The notes under the pieces were generated by a model that made no database searches, was not told where the DNA came from, and saw only the letters and a program-made list of their open reading frames with translations. The translations under genes and the position numbers were made by a program. From positions 868,001 to 932,000 of the forward strand of contig NZ_CP043420.1 of assembly GCF_008247605.1 (NCBI RefSeq): a DNA stretch of 64,000 nt. The letters run 5' to 3'. Positions 7,980 through 17,059 of this stretch are shown piece after piece. The first letter of the stretch is position 1. Each line of letters begins with the position of its first letter. This DNA comes from Kushneria phosphatilytica. GTDB lineage: Bacteria > Pseudomonadota > Gammaproteobacteria > Pseudomonadales > Halomonadaceae.

Positions 7980-9536
7980 TCAGTGCCCCGGATTACCCGA
8001 TTTCCAGGACCAGTCGCGCCAGCGCAGGTCAAACAGATCCTTGCGGCGATCCTTGAGGTTGGTTACCGATCCTTCGCTACGGACTACCCGCAGTCGCGTC
8101 AGGTCGATGTCGGAGAACATCACCATCTCGGTGTTGGGCGTGGTTTCCGACATGACTGCGTCGTGAGGAAAGGCGAAGTCGGAAGGCGAAAAGACCGACG
8201 ACTGGGCGTACTGGATGTCGAGGTTTTCGATCGACGGTACGTTGCCGACGCTGCCACAGGCCACGACGTAACACTCGTTCTCGATCGCCCGTGCCTGGCA
8301 GCAGTGACGCACCCGCAGATAGCTGTTCTTGGTATCGGTCCAGAACGGTACAAACAGGATGTCCATGTCCTGGTCGGCGAGCAGTCGTGGCAGTTCGGGG
8401 AATTCGACGTCATAGCAGACCAGAATGCCAACGCGTCCGGCATCGGTCTCGAAGACCTGCAGTTCATCGCCGCCATCGATGACCCAGTCACGGCGTTCCT
8501 GGGGCGTGATGTGCAACTTGGCCTGACGCTCGATCTCGCCATCACGATGGCAGAGATAGGCAACGTTATAGAGCTTGCCATCCTCGCCTTCCTCGATCAT
8601 CGAACCGCCGATGATGTTGATGTTGTAGGAGACGGCCATGCGCGAGATTTCACTCTTGAAGCGTTCGGTGAAACCGGCCAGGAAACGGATGGCCTTCACC
8701 TGATCGGATTGATCGGTCAGCCCCATCAGCGGCGTGTTGAACAGCTCCGGGAAAACGGCGAAATCGCTCTGATAGTCGGCAATGGCATCTACATAGTACT
8801 CCACCTGCTGCAGTACCTGTTCGACCGAGGCGAACTCGCGCATCTGCCACTGTACCGCGCCGATCCGGACCTGGGTCTTGCGTGATTCCAGTACCCGCTC
8901 GACCGGTTCATAGAGGATGTTGTTCCACTCCAGCAGGGTGGCGTACCCCTGCGAGCGCTCATCCTCGGGCAGGTATTTTCTGAGCAGTCGCTTGACCAGG
9001 AAATCATTGGCCAGCTGAAAGGAGAGGATCGGATCGTACAGCTCCTTGCGCGAGACCAGATCGATATACTGGGTCGGCGAGAGCTCGCTGGCATGCTCGT
9101 AATAGTTGGGAATGCGTCCGCCGGCCAGGATGGCACGCAGATTCATCGAGCGGCATAGATCCTTGCGCGCCTCATACAGTCGCCGCCCCAGACGGTAGCC
9201 CCGATAGGTGGGATCGATCAGCACGTCCAGCCCGTAGAGGGCATCCCCCTGAGCATTATTGAGGATGATCTCGCGATTGCCGATCAGATCGTCGTAGCGG
9301 TGCGGATTGGAGAAAGTGTCGTAATCGACCAGTACTGTCAGGGCGACGCCCACGATCCGATCCTCGTCCTCGATCACGATCTGGCCATCAGGGAACTCGG
9401 CGATCAGGCGCTCGATGGTGTGTCGCTCCCATGCGCCGCCAATATCATCGTAAACGGCGTCCATGAGTCCCTTGAGCCGGGGGTAGTCATTCGGCTCGAG
9501 GTTGCGCAGGTTGAGGTGGAGATCCTCGATCGACAT
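7980..9536 (-). CDS. GNAT acetyltransferase - carbon-nitrogen hydrolase (nitrilase) fusion
   Basis: A 518-residue cytosolic two-domain protein. Residues about 8-190 form a GNAT domain (IVGVALTVLVDYD, then LDVLIDPTYRGYRLGRRLYEAR for acetyl-CoA binding). Residues about 222-505 form a nitrilase-superfamily amidase with an intact triad: E264 (VFPELF), K340 (QAKLHITPQER) and C374 (ILVCYDVEFPEL). The same fusion is widely conserved in proteobacteria, but its substrate is not established; small amides or modified metabolites are expected. It is the first gene of a short unit with mtfA. The divergent GST-like gene starts 193 bp away. Confidence 0.9.
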   Translation of the reverse strand: MSIEDLHLNLRNLEPNDYPRLKGLMDAVYDDIGGAWERHTIERLIAEFPDGQIVIEDEDRIVGVALTVLVDYDTFSNPHRYDDLIGNREIILNNAQGDALYGLDVLIDPTYRGYRLGRRLYEARKDLCRSMNLRAILAGGRIPNYYEHASELSPTQYIDLVSRKELYDPILSFQLANDFLVKRLLRKYLPEDERSQGYATLLEWNNILYEPVERVLESRKTQVRIGAVQWQMREFASVEQVLQQVEYYVDAIADYQSDFAVFPELFNTPLMGLTDQSDQVKAIRFLAGFTERFKSEISRMAVSYNINIIGGSMIEEGEDGKLYNVAYLCHRDGEIERQAKLHITPQERRDWVIDGGDELQVFETDAGRVGILVCYDVEFPELPRLLADQDMDILFVPFWTDTKNSYLRVRHCCQARAIENECYVVACGSVGNVPSIENLDIQYAQSSVFSPSDFAFPHDAVMSETTPNTEMVMFSDIDLTRLRVVRSEGSVTNLKDRRKDLFDLRWRDWSWKSGNPGH

Positions 9537-9729
9537 AAGTGGGGCGAATCCTCGGTCACGGTGATACGTACGAATACTGCCAGTCTAGCACGCTCCCAGG
9601 GCCCTTCTTCGGTCGGGTCGATGGCGGGGTGGTGCGACAGGGGCGGGAGGGCGCTGCTACAGTCTGAGGGTTGGGTTCGTCAGGGTCCGAGCCCCCTTTT
9701 CCTTCAATGGCCCCTCATCAGGAGTTGGC

Positions 9730-10449
9730 ATGGCTCGCATTTTATACGATCTGTGTGGTGCGGATCAGCGTCTGCGTTTTTCTCCCTTCTGCTGGCGCAC
9801 GCACATGGCGCTCAAACACAAGGGGCTGGATTATGAAGCCAGGCCGTGGTTATTCACCGACAAGGACGAGATTGCCTTCTCGGTGGAAGGAGATGGCAGC
9901 AAGGCCACCGTACCGGTGCTGGTTGACGATGATGACCGGGTAGTCACCGACAGCTTCGAAATCCTGCGCTACCTTGATCATGCCTATCCCGGCATGACCC
10001 TGCTGGCACATGATCAGGCAGAGTCGCGAGCGCGTTTCATCAAGTACTGGTCGGAGACCCAGGTGGCGCCGGCCATTTTCCGAGCCATCATTCTGGATAT
10101 CTTCCACAATCTCGATGAGCGTGATCAGCCCTATTTTCGTGAGACCCGCGAAAAGCGCTTCGGCACCACGCTCGAGGAATTTCGCAATGTCGATCAGGGG
10201 CTGGAAATGCTGGATCGGGCGCTGACGCCATTGCGCTCGCACCTGCAGGATCTGCCCTTTCTCGATGGCCAGACGGCTGGTGGTGCCGACTACATCGCTT
10301 TCGGTATCTTCATGACAGCACATGTCATGCGTGCCGAGCCGCTGCTGGCCGAGGATGATGTGGTCATGCAATGGCAGAATCGTCTGCTCGACGAGTTCCA
10401 GGGCTTTGCCCGTAATGCCACCACGGTGCGTGATCTCGCCTCGAACTGA
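9730..10449 (+). CDS. Glutathione S-transferase-like protein
   Basis: A 239-residue soluble protein with a thioredoxin-like N-terminal domain (LYDLCGADQRLRFSPFCWRTHMALKHKGL), the VPVLVDDDDRVVTDSFEILRYLD region that binds the gamma-glutamyl part of glutathione, and an all-helical C-terminal domain. Known homologues in proteobacteria are poorly characterised; some act in ligninolysis-like ether cleavage or detoxification. AGGAG lies 6 bases before the ATG. It is transcribed alone and ends at a strong hairpin. Confidence 0.8.
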   Translation: MARILYDLCGADQRLRFSPFCWRTHMALKHKGLDYEARPWLFTDKDEIAFSVEGDGSKATVPVLVDDDDRVVTDSFEILRYLDHAYPGMTLLAHDQAESRARFIKYWSETQVAPAIFRAIILDIFHNLDERDQPYFRETREKRFGTTLEEFRNVDQGLEMLDRALTPLRSHLQDLPFLDGQTAGGADYIAFGIFMTAHVMRAEPLLAEDDVVMQWQNRLLDEFQGFARNATTVRDLASN

Positions 10450-10474
10450 CTCACCGGTCCAGAGTGCTCGTTGC

Positions 10475-10505
10475 CAGAAGGCCCGTTGCTACAACGGGCC
10501 TTCTG
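10475..10505. terminator. Hairpin between convergent GST-like gene and cadR
   Basis: A 14-bp perfect stem (10475-10488 with 10492-10505) and a 3-base loop lie between two converging genes. There is little T-run on either side, but its position fits a shared bidirectional terminator. Confidence 0.65.
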
Positions 10506-10527
10506 CATTGATGGCCGATAAGCCACT

Positions 10528-10959
10528 TCAACCCAGGTGGGTCGAGCCACGGGGCGGCAGCTCTGTCACCATTTCTGCCAGCCCCTGAACGATGCCGCAG
10601 TTCTCGACATGGCGATCATGGCCGCAGCGCCGTTGCAGCTCATGCAGCTGTGAGCGCAGTTGCAGCAGCTCACGGATACGGGCCTCGACATGGCCAACAT
10701 GATTTTCGAGCAGATCCTCTACCGGCTGACACTCTTCCAGTGGTCGATCCATCAGCTCGAGCAGTGAGCGAATTTCCTCGTGACTCATCACCAGCGCACG
10801 GCAATTGCGAATGAAGCGCAACCGATCCAGGTGCGTCTGGTGATAGTAGCGATAGTTGCTGGCATCGCGGGCGGGCTCCGGCAGCAGCCCCTCGCGTTCG
10901 TAAAAACGGATGGTCTGGTTGGTGCAGCCGGCAGCGCTGGCCAGTTCGCCGATTTTCAT
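10528..10959 (-). CDS. cadR: CadR/PbrR-type MerR regulator
   Basis: A 143-residue MerR-family metal sensor, probably for Cd(II), Pb(II) or Zn(II). The N-terminal domain reads KIGELA...CTNQTIRFYEREGLLPEPAR...NYRYY. The metal site of the CadR group is present as C77, C112 and C121 (ECQPV; RCGHDRHVENC), where the described CadR proteins have C77, C112 and C119. The ATG at 10959 has GGGAG 6 bases upstream; a TTG one codon earlier is less likely. It is divergent from cadA with a MerR-type promoter between them, the standard arrangement for autoregulated activation of the efflux pump. Confidence 0.92.
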   Translation of the reverse strand: MKIGELASAAGCTNQTIRFYEREGLLPEPARDASNYRYYHQTHLDRLRFIRNCRALVMSHEEIRSLLELMDRPLEECQPVEDLLENHVGHVEARIRELLQLRSQLHELQRRCGHDRHVENCGIVQGLAEMVTELPPRGSTHLG

Positions 10960-10977
10960 CAATGTCTCCCGGTCGAC

Positions 10978-11008
10978 TTGACCTTATAGCCACTTGAGGG
11001 TTTTTACT
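10978..11008 (+). promoter_or_regulatory. MerR-type promoter and CadR operator for cadA
   Basis: A -35 TTGACC at 10978-10983 and a weak -10 TTTACT at 11003-11008 are separated by 19 bp, the overlong spacer typical of MerR-activated promoters. The spacer holds an imperfect dyad starting ACCTTATAG and ending TGAGGGT, resembling known cad operators (ACCCTATAG...AGGGT). Confidence 0.75.
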
Positions 11009-11038
11009 GCAACACAAATCTCCTCGGGTGACCAGTTC

Positions 11039-13432
11039 ATGAGTGATGAAACTTCCCTGCAACGCGCGCAGTATTTTCAGCCGGTAGCACCGGATGCCGA
11101 GGCGTCGGCATCGGGCCCGGTCGTGCGTGCAGACAGGGGCTCGGCTGCTGGCGGGTGTCGTCACGGACACCACGAGCACGACCAGACCCATGAGCATGCA
11201 GGCTGTGACCACGACCATGAGCATACATGCTGTGGTCATGATCATGGGCACGATCACGACCATGGCGGCTGTGGCCATGATCATGGCAGTACCGAGCAGG
11301 CCGCGGAGCTTTCCGGCCTGCATGGCAGTGTGGCCGAAGGCGACAAGTGGCGTACCTCCATGCGCATCATGCAGATGGACTGTCCCGTCGAGGAGCAGAT
11401 GATCCGCAAGAAGCTCGATGGCATGACGAGTGTGGAGCGCATGGATTTCAATCTTGTGCAGCGGGTACTGACGGTAGTCCACGCACCCGATGCGCTGGAA
11501 GAGGTTCTTGCTGCCATTCGCTCGCTGGGCTTTACCCCGGAACTGCCTGATGCCTCGGGTGAGCTGGGCGAGAAACCCGCACAGCAGACATCCTGGTGGC
11601 CGCTGGCGGCCAGTGGTGTAGCCGCGCTTGCCTCGGAAGCGGTTCACTGGTTTCAGGGGCCTGTCTGGCTGAGTGCGCTGCTGGCTGTTGCAGCCATTGC
11701 CGGCTGCGGCCTGACCACCTTTCGCAAGGGATGGACCGCAGTACGTAATGGCAATCTCAACATCAATGCGTTGATGAGTATCGCGGTCACCGGTGCACTC
11801 GCCATTGGTCAGTGGCCGGAAGCGGCGATGGTGATGGTGCTGTTCAACATTGCCGAGCTGATCGAGGCGCGCTCGCTGGATCGGGCGCGTAATGCCATCG
11901 AGGGGCTGGTCGAACTGTCGCCGGCGACCGCGACGGTTCAGCAACCCGATGGGCAGTGGCAGACCATGGCCATCGAGGAGATCGCCATTGGCTCACGGAT
12001 CAGAGTGCGCCCCGGCGAGCGGATCGGGCTGGATGGCCACATTGTGGCCGGACAATCGAGTATCAATCAGGCGCCGATTACAGGTGAAAGCCTCCCGGTC
12101 GAAAAGAGCGTTGGCGATACTGTTTATGCCGGTACCATCAATGAGGTCGGGGAGCTCGAGTTTCGCACCACGGCAGCTGCCAGCGATACCACTCTGGCGC
12201 GCATCATTCACACCGTTGAAGAAGCTCAAAGCGCGCAGGCACCGACTCAGCGCTTCATCGATCGTTTTTCGCGGATCTATACCCCGGCAGTGGTTGTGCT
12301 GGCGGCCCTGGTGGCGGTCCTGCCGCCATTGATCGCCGGTGGTGCCTGGCTGGACTGGATCTACCGGGCACTGGTGCTGCTGGTAATTGCCTGCCCCTGT
12401 GCACTGGTCATCTCCACTCCGGTGACCGTGGTCACCGGGCTGGCCAATGCAGCGCGGCGGGGCATTCTGATCAAGGGTGGCGTCCATCTCGAGCAGGGGC
12501 GCACGCTCAAATGGCTGGCGCTCGACAAGACCGGTACGCTGACATATGGCCGGCCGGTGCAGACCGACTTCGAGGCATTGAATGGCGAGCCATCATGGTT
12601 ACAGGCTCAGGCTACTGCTCTGGCAGCTCGTTCGGATCATCCGGTCTCCATGGCGATTGCCACTGCGGGCCGGGAAGCCCAGTGTGACGAAGTGACTGTC
12701 GAGCAGTTCGAGGCGTTGCCCGGGCGAGGTGTCAAGGGACGTATCGAAGGGCAGATGCTTTGGCTGGGCAATCACCAGCTGGTACATGAGCTCGATGTCT
12801 GCTCGCCGGAGATCGAGCGCCGGTTGGAAGCTCTGGAGCGACAGGGCCGATCGGTAGTACTGATGATGTCAGAGCATCGGGCGCTGGCACTGTTCGCCGT
12901 TGCCGATACGGTCAAGGAGACCAGCCGTGAGGCGATCGATGAACTGCATCGGCTGGGTATTCGCACCCTGATGCTGACCGGTGACAATCAGCACACAGCT
13001 GAATCAATCGGTAAATCGGTAGGTATCGACAGCGTACGTGGTGAACTGATGCCGGAGCACAAGTTGCAGGCCATCGAGGAACTGACCCTTCAGGGCCGTG
13101 TCGGCATGATTGGCGATGGCATCAACGATGCGCCGGCACTGACTCGCGCTGACATCGGGTTTGCAATGGGCGCAATGGGGACTGACACCGCCATTGAAAC
13201 CGCCGATGTGGCACTGATGGATGATGACCTGCGCAAGGTACCGATGTTCATTCGGCTCTCAAGGGCGACCCGCTCGATACTGATCCAGAACATCGTCCTG
13301 GCATTGGGCATCAAGGCGGTATTTCTGGCCCTGACGCTGTTCGGGTGGGGCACCCTGTGGATGGCAGTATTTGCCGATGTGGGTGCCAGCGTGCTGGTGG
13401 TCCTCAATGGTCTGCGCATGTTGCGCGCCTGA
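11039..13432 (+). CDS. cadA: Heavy-metal P1B-type ATPase with His-rich N-terminus
   Basis: A 797-residue inner-membrane efflux ATPase for Cd/Zn/Pb. Residues about 40-84 are a His/Cys/Asp-rich metal-binding segment full of HDHG-like units. It is followed by one atypical HMA domain with the single-cysteine motif MDCPVEE (C115). The core has the TGES phosphatase loop, the CPC metal site (ACPCALV), the phosphorylation motif DKTGTLT, the nucleotide-domain SDHPVS and GDGINDAP. The start at 11039 is used because the upstream TTG/ATG codons fall in the promoter; its ribosome site is weak. The divergent cadR and the 19-bp-spacer promoter indicate metal-induced expression. Confidence 0.93.
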   Translation: MSDETSLQRAQYFQPVAPDAEASASGPVVRADRGSAAGGCRHGHHEHDQTHEHAGCDHDHEHTCCGHDHGHDHDHGGCGHDHGSTEQAAELSGLHGSVAEGDKWRTSMRIMQMDCPVEEQMIRKKLDGMTSVERMDFNLVQRVLTVVHAPDALEEVLAAIRSLGFTPELPDASGELGEKPAQQTSWWPLAASGVAALASEAVHWFQGPVWLSALLAVAAIAGCGLTTFRKGWTAVRNGNLNINALMSIAVTGALAIGQWPEAAMVMVLFNIAELIEARSLDRARNAIEGLVELSPATATVQQPDGQWQTMAIEEIAIGSRIRVRPGERIGLDGHIVAGQSSINQAPITGESLPVEKSVGDTVYAGTINEVGELEFRTTAAASDTTLARIIHTVEEAQSAQAPTQRFIDRFSRIYTPAVVVLAALVAVLPPLIAGGAWLDWIYRALVLLVIACPCALVISTPVTVVTGLANAARRGILIKGGVHLEQGRTLKWLALDKTGTLTYGRPVQTDFEALNGEPSWLQAQATALAARSDHPVSMAIATAGREAQCDEVTVEQFEALPGRGVKGRIEGQMLWLGNHQLVHELDVCSPEIERRLEALERQGRSVVLMMSEHRALALFAVADTVKETSREAIDELHRLGIRTLMLTGDNQHTAESIGKSVGIDSVRGELMPEHKLQAIEELTLQGRVGMIGDGINDAPALTRADIGFAMGAMGTDTAIETADVALMDDDLRKVPMFIRLSRATRSILIQNIVLALGIKAVFLALTLFGWGTLWMAVFADVGASVLVVLNGLRMLRA

Positions 13433-13474
13433 TATGGTGGTCGCTCGCTTCCTGTCCTTTTCCGAGTCTTCGTG

Positions 13475-13495
13475 CCCGGCCTGTTAGAGGCCGGG
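13475..13495 (+). terminator. Possible terminator after cadA
   Basis: CCCGGCCT and AGGCCGGG form an 8-bp stem with a 5-base loop 43 bases after the cadA stop. No T-run follows. Confidence 0.4.
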
Positions 13496-13637
13496 TGCAG
13501 AGCGTGTTAAGTTTGAATTCACCAGACTGGCAAAGCGTTCTGCTTCCGGTAAATGTCACCATGCTGATCCATGGTTTTTGATCGGCATGGGCAGACCGGA
13601 TCCGCACAGCAATCAATCAGGCAAGGATGGAGCAGTA

Positions 13638-14744
13638 ATGAGCGAATCGATCGGGCCGCGTATGGCGCCCCAAACCTCTCACCTGGTGAAGGTACTACTG
13701 ATTGGTGCGGGGCTGGCGGCCATGCCCCTGGCAGCCAACGCAGCGCCGCATATCGACAAGAGCGTTCGAACAGGCAGCGGGCTTCATGAGATCGTTCATG
13801 ATCATCAGACCGACCAGCTGTTCGTGACGGCTACCGGTCGGAAAGGCGAGGACGATACCAGTGCCGTGCTGCAGCTCGATCCCGAATCGCTCAAGGTTAC
13901 CCGGCGTATTGCCACCCCGGCGCGAGCGTTTGGACTGGCGCTGAACAATGCCACGGATACGCTCTATACCACCAATACCGGTGATCGCTCGGTTTCGGTC
14001 ATCAACGCCAAAACCGGCAAGGTCATGAAAACCATCCGGCTTGAAAATGAGCAGGCGCCGGTGATGGAAGGTAAGCAATTGACGCGGCCACGTGAGGCCG
14101 TGGTCGATGAAGCCCATAATCGGGTCTATATCTCCGGCGTCTCGCGTGATGGCATGGTCTGGGTGCTCGATGGCAGTAGCAATAAACTGATGGGTAACAT
14201 CGAGGGCATTGGTGATACGCCTGCCGGGATGGCTCTGGACGTCGATAATCAGCGGCTTTATGTGACCCTGCTGGAGTCCGATGCCGTGGTCGAGATCAAT
14301 CTCGATAATCATAGCGTGGTTCGTCGCTTTGAAGTGGATGGCAACGGCCCGGTCAGTGTGGCACTGGATCGCCAGCGTCAGCGTTTGCTGGTGGCCAATC
14401 AGGGCTCCGGTGATATGGACGTGATCAACCTCGATTCCGGCCAGGTCATGAAGCGTATCGATACCGGTGCCGGTGCATTGAATGTCACTCTTGATAGCAA
14501 GGATAACCGGATTTATGTGGCCAACCACGGGGCTGGCACGGTGACGGTGCTGGACGCCGATGATTATGATCGGCTGGCGACACTGCACATCGGCCTTCAC
14601 CCGGATGGACTGACCGTGGATTCGAAAAGTCATGTGGCCTGGGTGACCAGCCGCGGAAGTGGCAAGGAGCACAGGAGTGACGACGCCGAGCATGCTCGCG
14701 AGGATGGCGAGCAGAACGATACGGTGAGTCGTATTCTGCCCTGA
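13638..14744 (+). CDS. yncE: YncE-like periplasmic beta-propeller protein
   Basis: A 368-residue exported protein. The N-terminus has a signal peptide (basic residues, VLLIGAGLAAMPLAANAA, cleavage after ANA). The mature part consists of repeated YVTN-type blades such as TLYTTNTGDRSVSVINAKTG, RVYISGVSRDGMVWVLDG, RLYVTLLESDAVVEINL and RIYVANHGAGTVTVLDAD, giving a seven-bladed propeller as in E. coli YncE (353 aa). YncE has been reported to bind DNA and to respond to iron and MarA, but its function is not settled. GGAG is 6 bases before the ATG at 13638. It follows a metal-efflux gene, without evidence of cotranscription. The C-terminal tail is rich in His, Asp and Glu, which could bind metal. 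Confidence 0.85.
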   Translation: MSESIGPRMAPQTSHLVKVLLIGAGLAAMPLAANAAPHIDKSVRTGSGLHEIVHDHQTDQLFVTATGRKGEDDTSAVLQLDPESLKVTRRIATPARAFGLALNNATDTLYTTNTGDRSVSVINAKTGKVMKTIRLENEQAPVMEGKQLTRPREAVVDEAHNRVYISGVSRDGMVWVLDGSSNKLMGNIEGIGDTPAGMALDVDNQRLYVTLLESDAVVEINLDNHSVVRRFEVDGNGPVSVALDRQRQRLLVANQGSGDMDVINLDSGQVMKRIDTGAGALNVTLDSKDNRIYVANHGAGTVTVLDADDYDRLATLHIGLHPDGLTVDSKSHVAWVTSRGSGKEHRSDDAEHAREDGEQNDTVSRILP

Positions 14745-14821
14745 GAAGCCCTGAAATGGGGTGATTGTGGCGGGCATCTTCGTTTGCGAGGTGTTCGGAG
14801 TTATTCGGGAGTGCGAAAGCA

Positions 14822-15985
14822 GTGGCAAACAGCATAAGCGAGCAGGTGCGCGACTGGCTGGCCGGGCGTTTCGAGGAGATGACGGCGTGTCTGGAAACGC
14901 TGGTCAATATCGATTCCCACTCGTCTGACAAGGCTGGTGTTGATCGTGTGGGTGAAGTCATCGAGAGCTGGCTGGTCGAGGATGGTATCGCCGTTGAGCG
15001 CATCCGACGGCCGGAAGCGGGGGATATCCTGCTGGCAACACTGCCCGGCTGCGACGACGCTGAACAGGCGCCGATACTGCTGATGGGGCATCGTGACACA
15101 GTCTTTCCCACCGGGACTGTCGTTGAACGCGGTTACAGCTGTCAGGGCGATACGGCCTTTGGCCCCGGCGTGGCCGACATGAAGGCCGGGCTGGTGCTCA
15201 ATGTTTTCGTATTGCGAGCGCTCAGGCACTGTACGGCCTTGCCGTTTCCGGTGCAGGCGTTGTTTACCGCTGACGAAGAGATCGGCTCGCCTGACGGCAC
15301 GGCTTTCATTCGTCAGACCGCCGAAGGGGCCCGGGCCGTTTTCAATGCCGAGCCGGGGCGGGTCAGCGGTAATGTGGTCACTGCTCGCAAGGGTGGCGCC
15401 AGTTTTGTAATCGAGGTAACAGGGAAGGCGGCGCATTCCGGGGTGAGTCATGCCGATGGGGCCAGTGCCATCGAAGCATTGGCCCGAATGACCACCCGCA
15501 TTCACGCCCTGACCGACTACGACAGTGGGGTGACCACCAATATCGGCACCATCAGTGGCGGTACAGCTCGCAATGCCGTCGCTCCCTTTGCCAGAGCCGA
15601 ACTGGATACCCGGTTTGTCACGGCTGAGCAGCGGGAACACCTGATCGCTGAACTGAACGCCATCGTGGGCGATCCCGGTGTTCCGGGCACGATGGCGCGG
15701 CTGATTCCCAAAAGTGAGTTTCTGCCGCTGGAGAGCGTCATGAGCGAAGCGCTGTTCGCGCGTTATCAGTGTCAGGCACGCATTGTCGGCTTTGCGGTCG
15801 AGGGCGAGTTTACCGGTGGGTGTTCGGATGCCGGTACGACGGCCAGTCTCGGCATCCCGACGCTTTGTGGCACCGGCCCGGTAGGCGCACTGATGCATAC
15901 CGAGGACGAGTACTGTCAGCTGGATACCCTGGTGCCACGCGCTCAGGCGCTGGCGCTGACAATTCTGGATCTGGCCGAGCGCTGA
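14822..15985 (+). CDS. M20-family metallopeptidase (carboxypeptidase G2-like)
   Basis: A 387-residue dizinc hydrolase. The metal and catalytic motifs are in order: GHRDTVFPTG (first His and Asp), GPGVADMKAG (bridging Asp), TADEEIGS (catalytic and metal Glu), EPGR, and HTEDEY near the end. Between them is the dimerisation lid starting AAHSGV. The family cleaves C-terminal glutamate or acyl-amino-acid bonds; the exact substrate is open. The start is uncertain: GTG at 14822 with GGGAG about 10 bases upstream gives a family-like N-terminus, whereas a TTG at 14765 would add 19 odd residues. No signal peptide is seen, so it is probably cytosolic. Confidence 0.82.
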   Translation: MANSISEQVRDWLAGRFEEMTACLETLVNIDSHSSDKAGVDRVGEVIESWLVEDGIAVERIRRPEAGDILLATLPGCDDAEQAPILLMGHRDTVFPTGTVVERGYSCQGDTAFGPGVADMKAGLVLNVFVLRALRHCTALPFPVQALFTADEEIGSPDGTAFIRQTAEGARAVFNAEPGRVSGNVVTARKGGASFVIEVTGKAAHSGVSHADGASAIEALARMTTRIHALTDYDSGVTTNIGTISGGTARNAVAPFARAELDTRFVTAEQREHLIAELNAIVGDPGVPGTMARLIPKSEFLPLESVMSEALFARYQCQARIVGFAVEGEFTGGCSDAGTTASLGIPTLCGTGPVGALMHTEDEYCQLDTLVPRAQALALTILDLAER

Positions 15986-16016
15986 GAGGGGCGATGCAGA
16001 ATCCGGTCATATCGGA

Positions 16017-16436
16017 TCACTCATCGACAACCAATCGCTTGCCCAGGGTCGTGAACTCTCCGGTTTCATAGCCCAGCTCGTGATAATAGTCGATAAGACG
16101 CGGTTGGCCGGGGCGGACCATCATCATCAGCTTCGGGCATCCGCGCGCGATCAGCAGACTTTCAACGGCTTCGATCAGTGCGCGTCCGAAGCCGCGACCC
16201 TGGCGCTCCGGGGCTACCGCCAGATAGTACAGCCACCCGCGATGACCATCATATCCTGCCATGGCGCTGGCCATGACCTGTTCATCGATAGTGCCGATCA
16301 GAAACAGTGACGGGTCTTCCGCGCACTTGCGGGCGATGTCACGGTGCGGATCATTCCAGGGCCGGGTCAGGGCGCAGCGTTGCCAGAGCTGGATGACGGC
16401 AACTTCATCACTGTTACGGTAAGGGCGGAGCTGCAT
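16017..16436 (-). CDS. ypeA: YpeA-like GNAT acetyltransferase
   Basis: A 139-residue GNAT protein, matching the length of E. coli YpeA (141). It opens MQLRPYRNSDEVAVIQLW, contains NDPHRDIARKCAEDPSLFLIG, and has the acetyl-CoA loop APERQGRGFGRALIEA, followed by the family's KLMMMVRPGQ and YYHELGYE. The start at 16436 is set by this alignment; longer frames upstream run through a divergent promoter region and look non-coding. The ribosome site is weak. The substrate is not known. It is divergent from modE with about 120 bp between start codons. Confidence 0.85.
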   Translation of the reverse strand: MQLRPYRNSDEVAVIQLWQRCALTRPWNDPHRDIARKCAEDPSLFLIGTIDEQVMASAMAGYDGHRGWLYYLAVAPERQGRGFGRALIEAVESLLIARGCPKLMMMVRPGQPRLIDYYHELGYETGEFTTLGKRLVVDE

Positions 16437-16556
16437 CACGATGGCATTCCTGTCGGCTCGAAAAGGGGCGGCTTGATGTTGTGCTGGCCTCGACCGATGA
16501 TGCCCGCACGGTAGTCGGATGCAACCCCGGCTGGCTGATCGAGTGATGGAGCTGTC

Positions 16557-16940
16557 ATGACCAATACCCCGCTGACCGAGACCACCACCCCTTATATCCG
16601 TCTGCGCCTTGTGCTGGCGCCGGGGCTGGTGTTTGGTCCCGGCAAGGCCGATCTGCTGGCTGGCATTGAAAATACGGGGTCGATTTCGGCTGCCAGTCGC
16701 GCCATGGGGATGAGCTATCGCAAGGCCTGGCAGTTGATGGAAACACTCAACAGTCATTTCGTGTCACCGGTAGTGGAAACCAGCAGCGGCGGCGCCCGCC
16801 AGGGTGGGGCACAGCTGACGCCGTTCGGACGCGACCTGCTCAAGCGCTATCAACAGCTGGAAGCACGCGCGCGGGCTGACGCCGCTTCCGAACTTAAGTA
16901 TCTCTCCGGTCAGCTGAAAAAAGAGACCCCCACCGAGTGA
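16557..16940 (+). CDS. modE: Single-domain ModE-type regulator
   Basis: A 127-residue winged-helix regulator with the ModE N-terminal domain: KADLLAGIENTGSISAASRAMGMSYRKAWQLMETLN, then GGARQGGAQLTPFGRDLLKRYQ. Full-length E. coli ModE (262 aa) adds a tandem TOBE/Mop region that binds molybdate; here the chain stops after the DNA-binding domain, so effector sensing must differ or be absent. GGAG precedes the ATG by about 6 bases. It lies immediately upstream of a ModE-box-like operator and modA, on the same strand, so it is very likely the operon's regulator. Confidence 0.85.
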   Translation: MTNTPLTETTTPYIRLRLVLAPGLVFGPGKADLLAGIENTGSISAASRAMGMSYRKAWQLMETLNSHFVSPVVETSSGGARQGGAQLTPFGRDLLKRYQQLEARARADAASELKYLSGQLKKETPTE

Positions 16941-16984
16941 GGAGCGCTTTGTGTCCGACGGCGGGGTGAATTATAGTCGTTATC

Positions 16985-17008
16985 GCTATGTTCAGTCGTG
17001 CATAACGG
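16985..17008. promoter_or_regulatory. ModE box upstream of modA
   Basis: CGCTAT (16985-16990) and ATAACG (17003-17008) are separated by 12 bases, exactly the geometry of the E. coli ModE consensus CGNTAT-N12-ATAACG. A further CGTTAT lies directly to the left at 16979. The site is 52 bp before the modA start and 45 bp after modE, so it should control modA onward. Confidence 0.8.
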
Positions 17009-17059
17009 TGCCCGGGGTATCGGCGGCTGATTCACCCATCACTGACAGGAAAGTGACCG

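Noticed and set aside
11160..11290. Tandem-repeat-like DNA (GACCATGA/GATCATGG units)
   Set aside because: It is explained by the His/Asp-rich coding segment of the metal ATPase, not by a separate repeat element.
14801..15898. Long minus-strand open frame (about 365 codons)
   Set aside because: It is antisense to the M20 peptidase gene, which has complete catalytic motifs; the frame has no recognisable domain.
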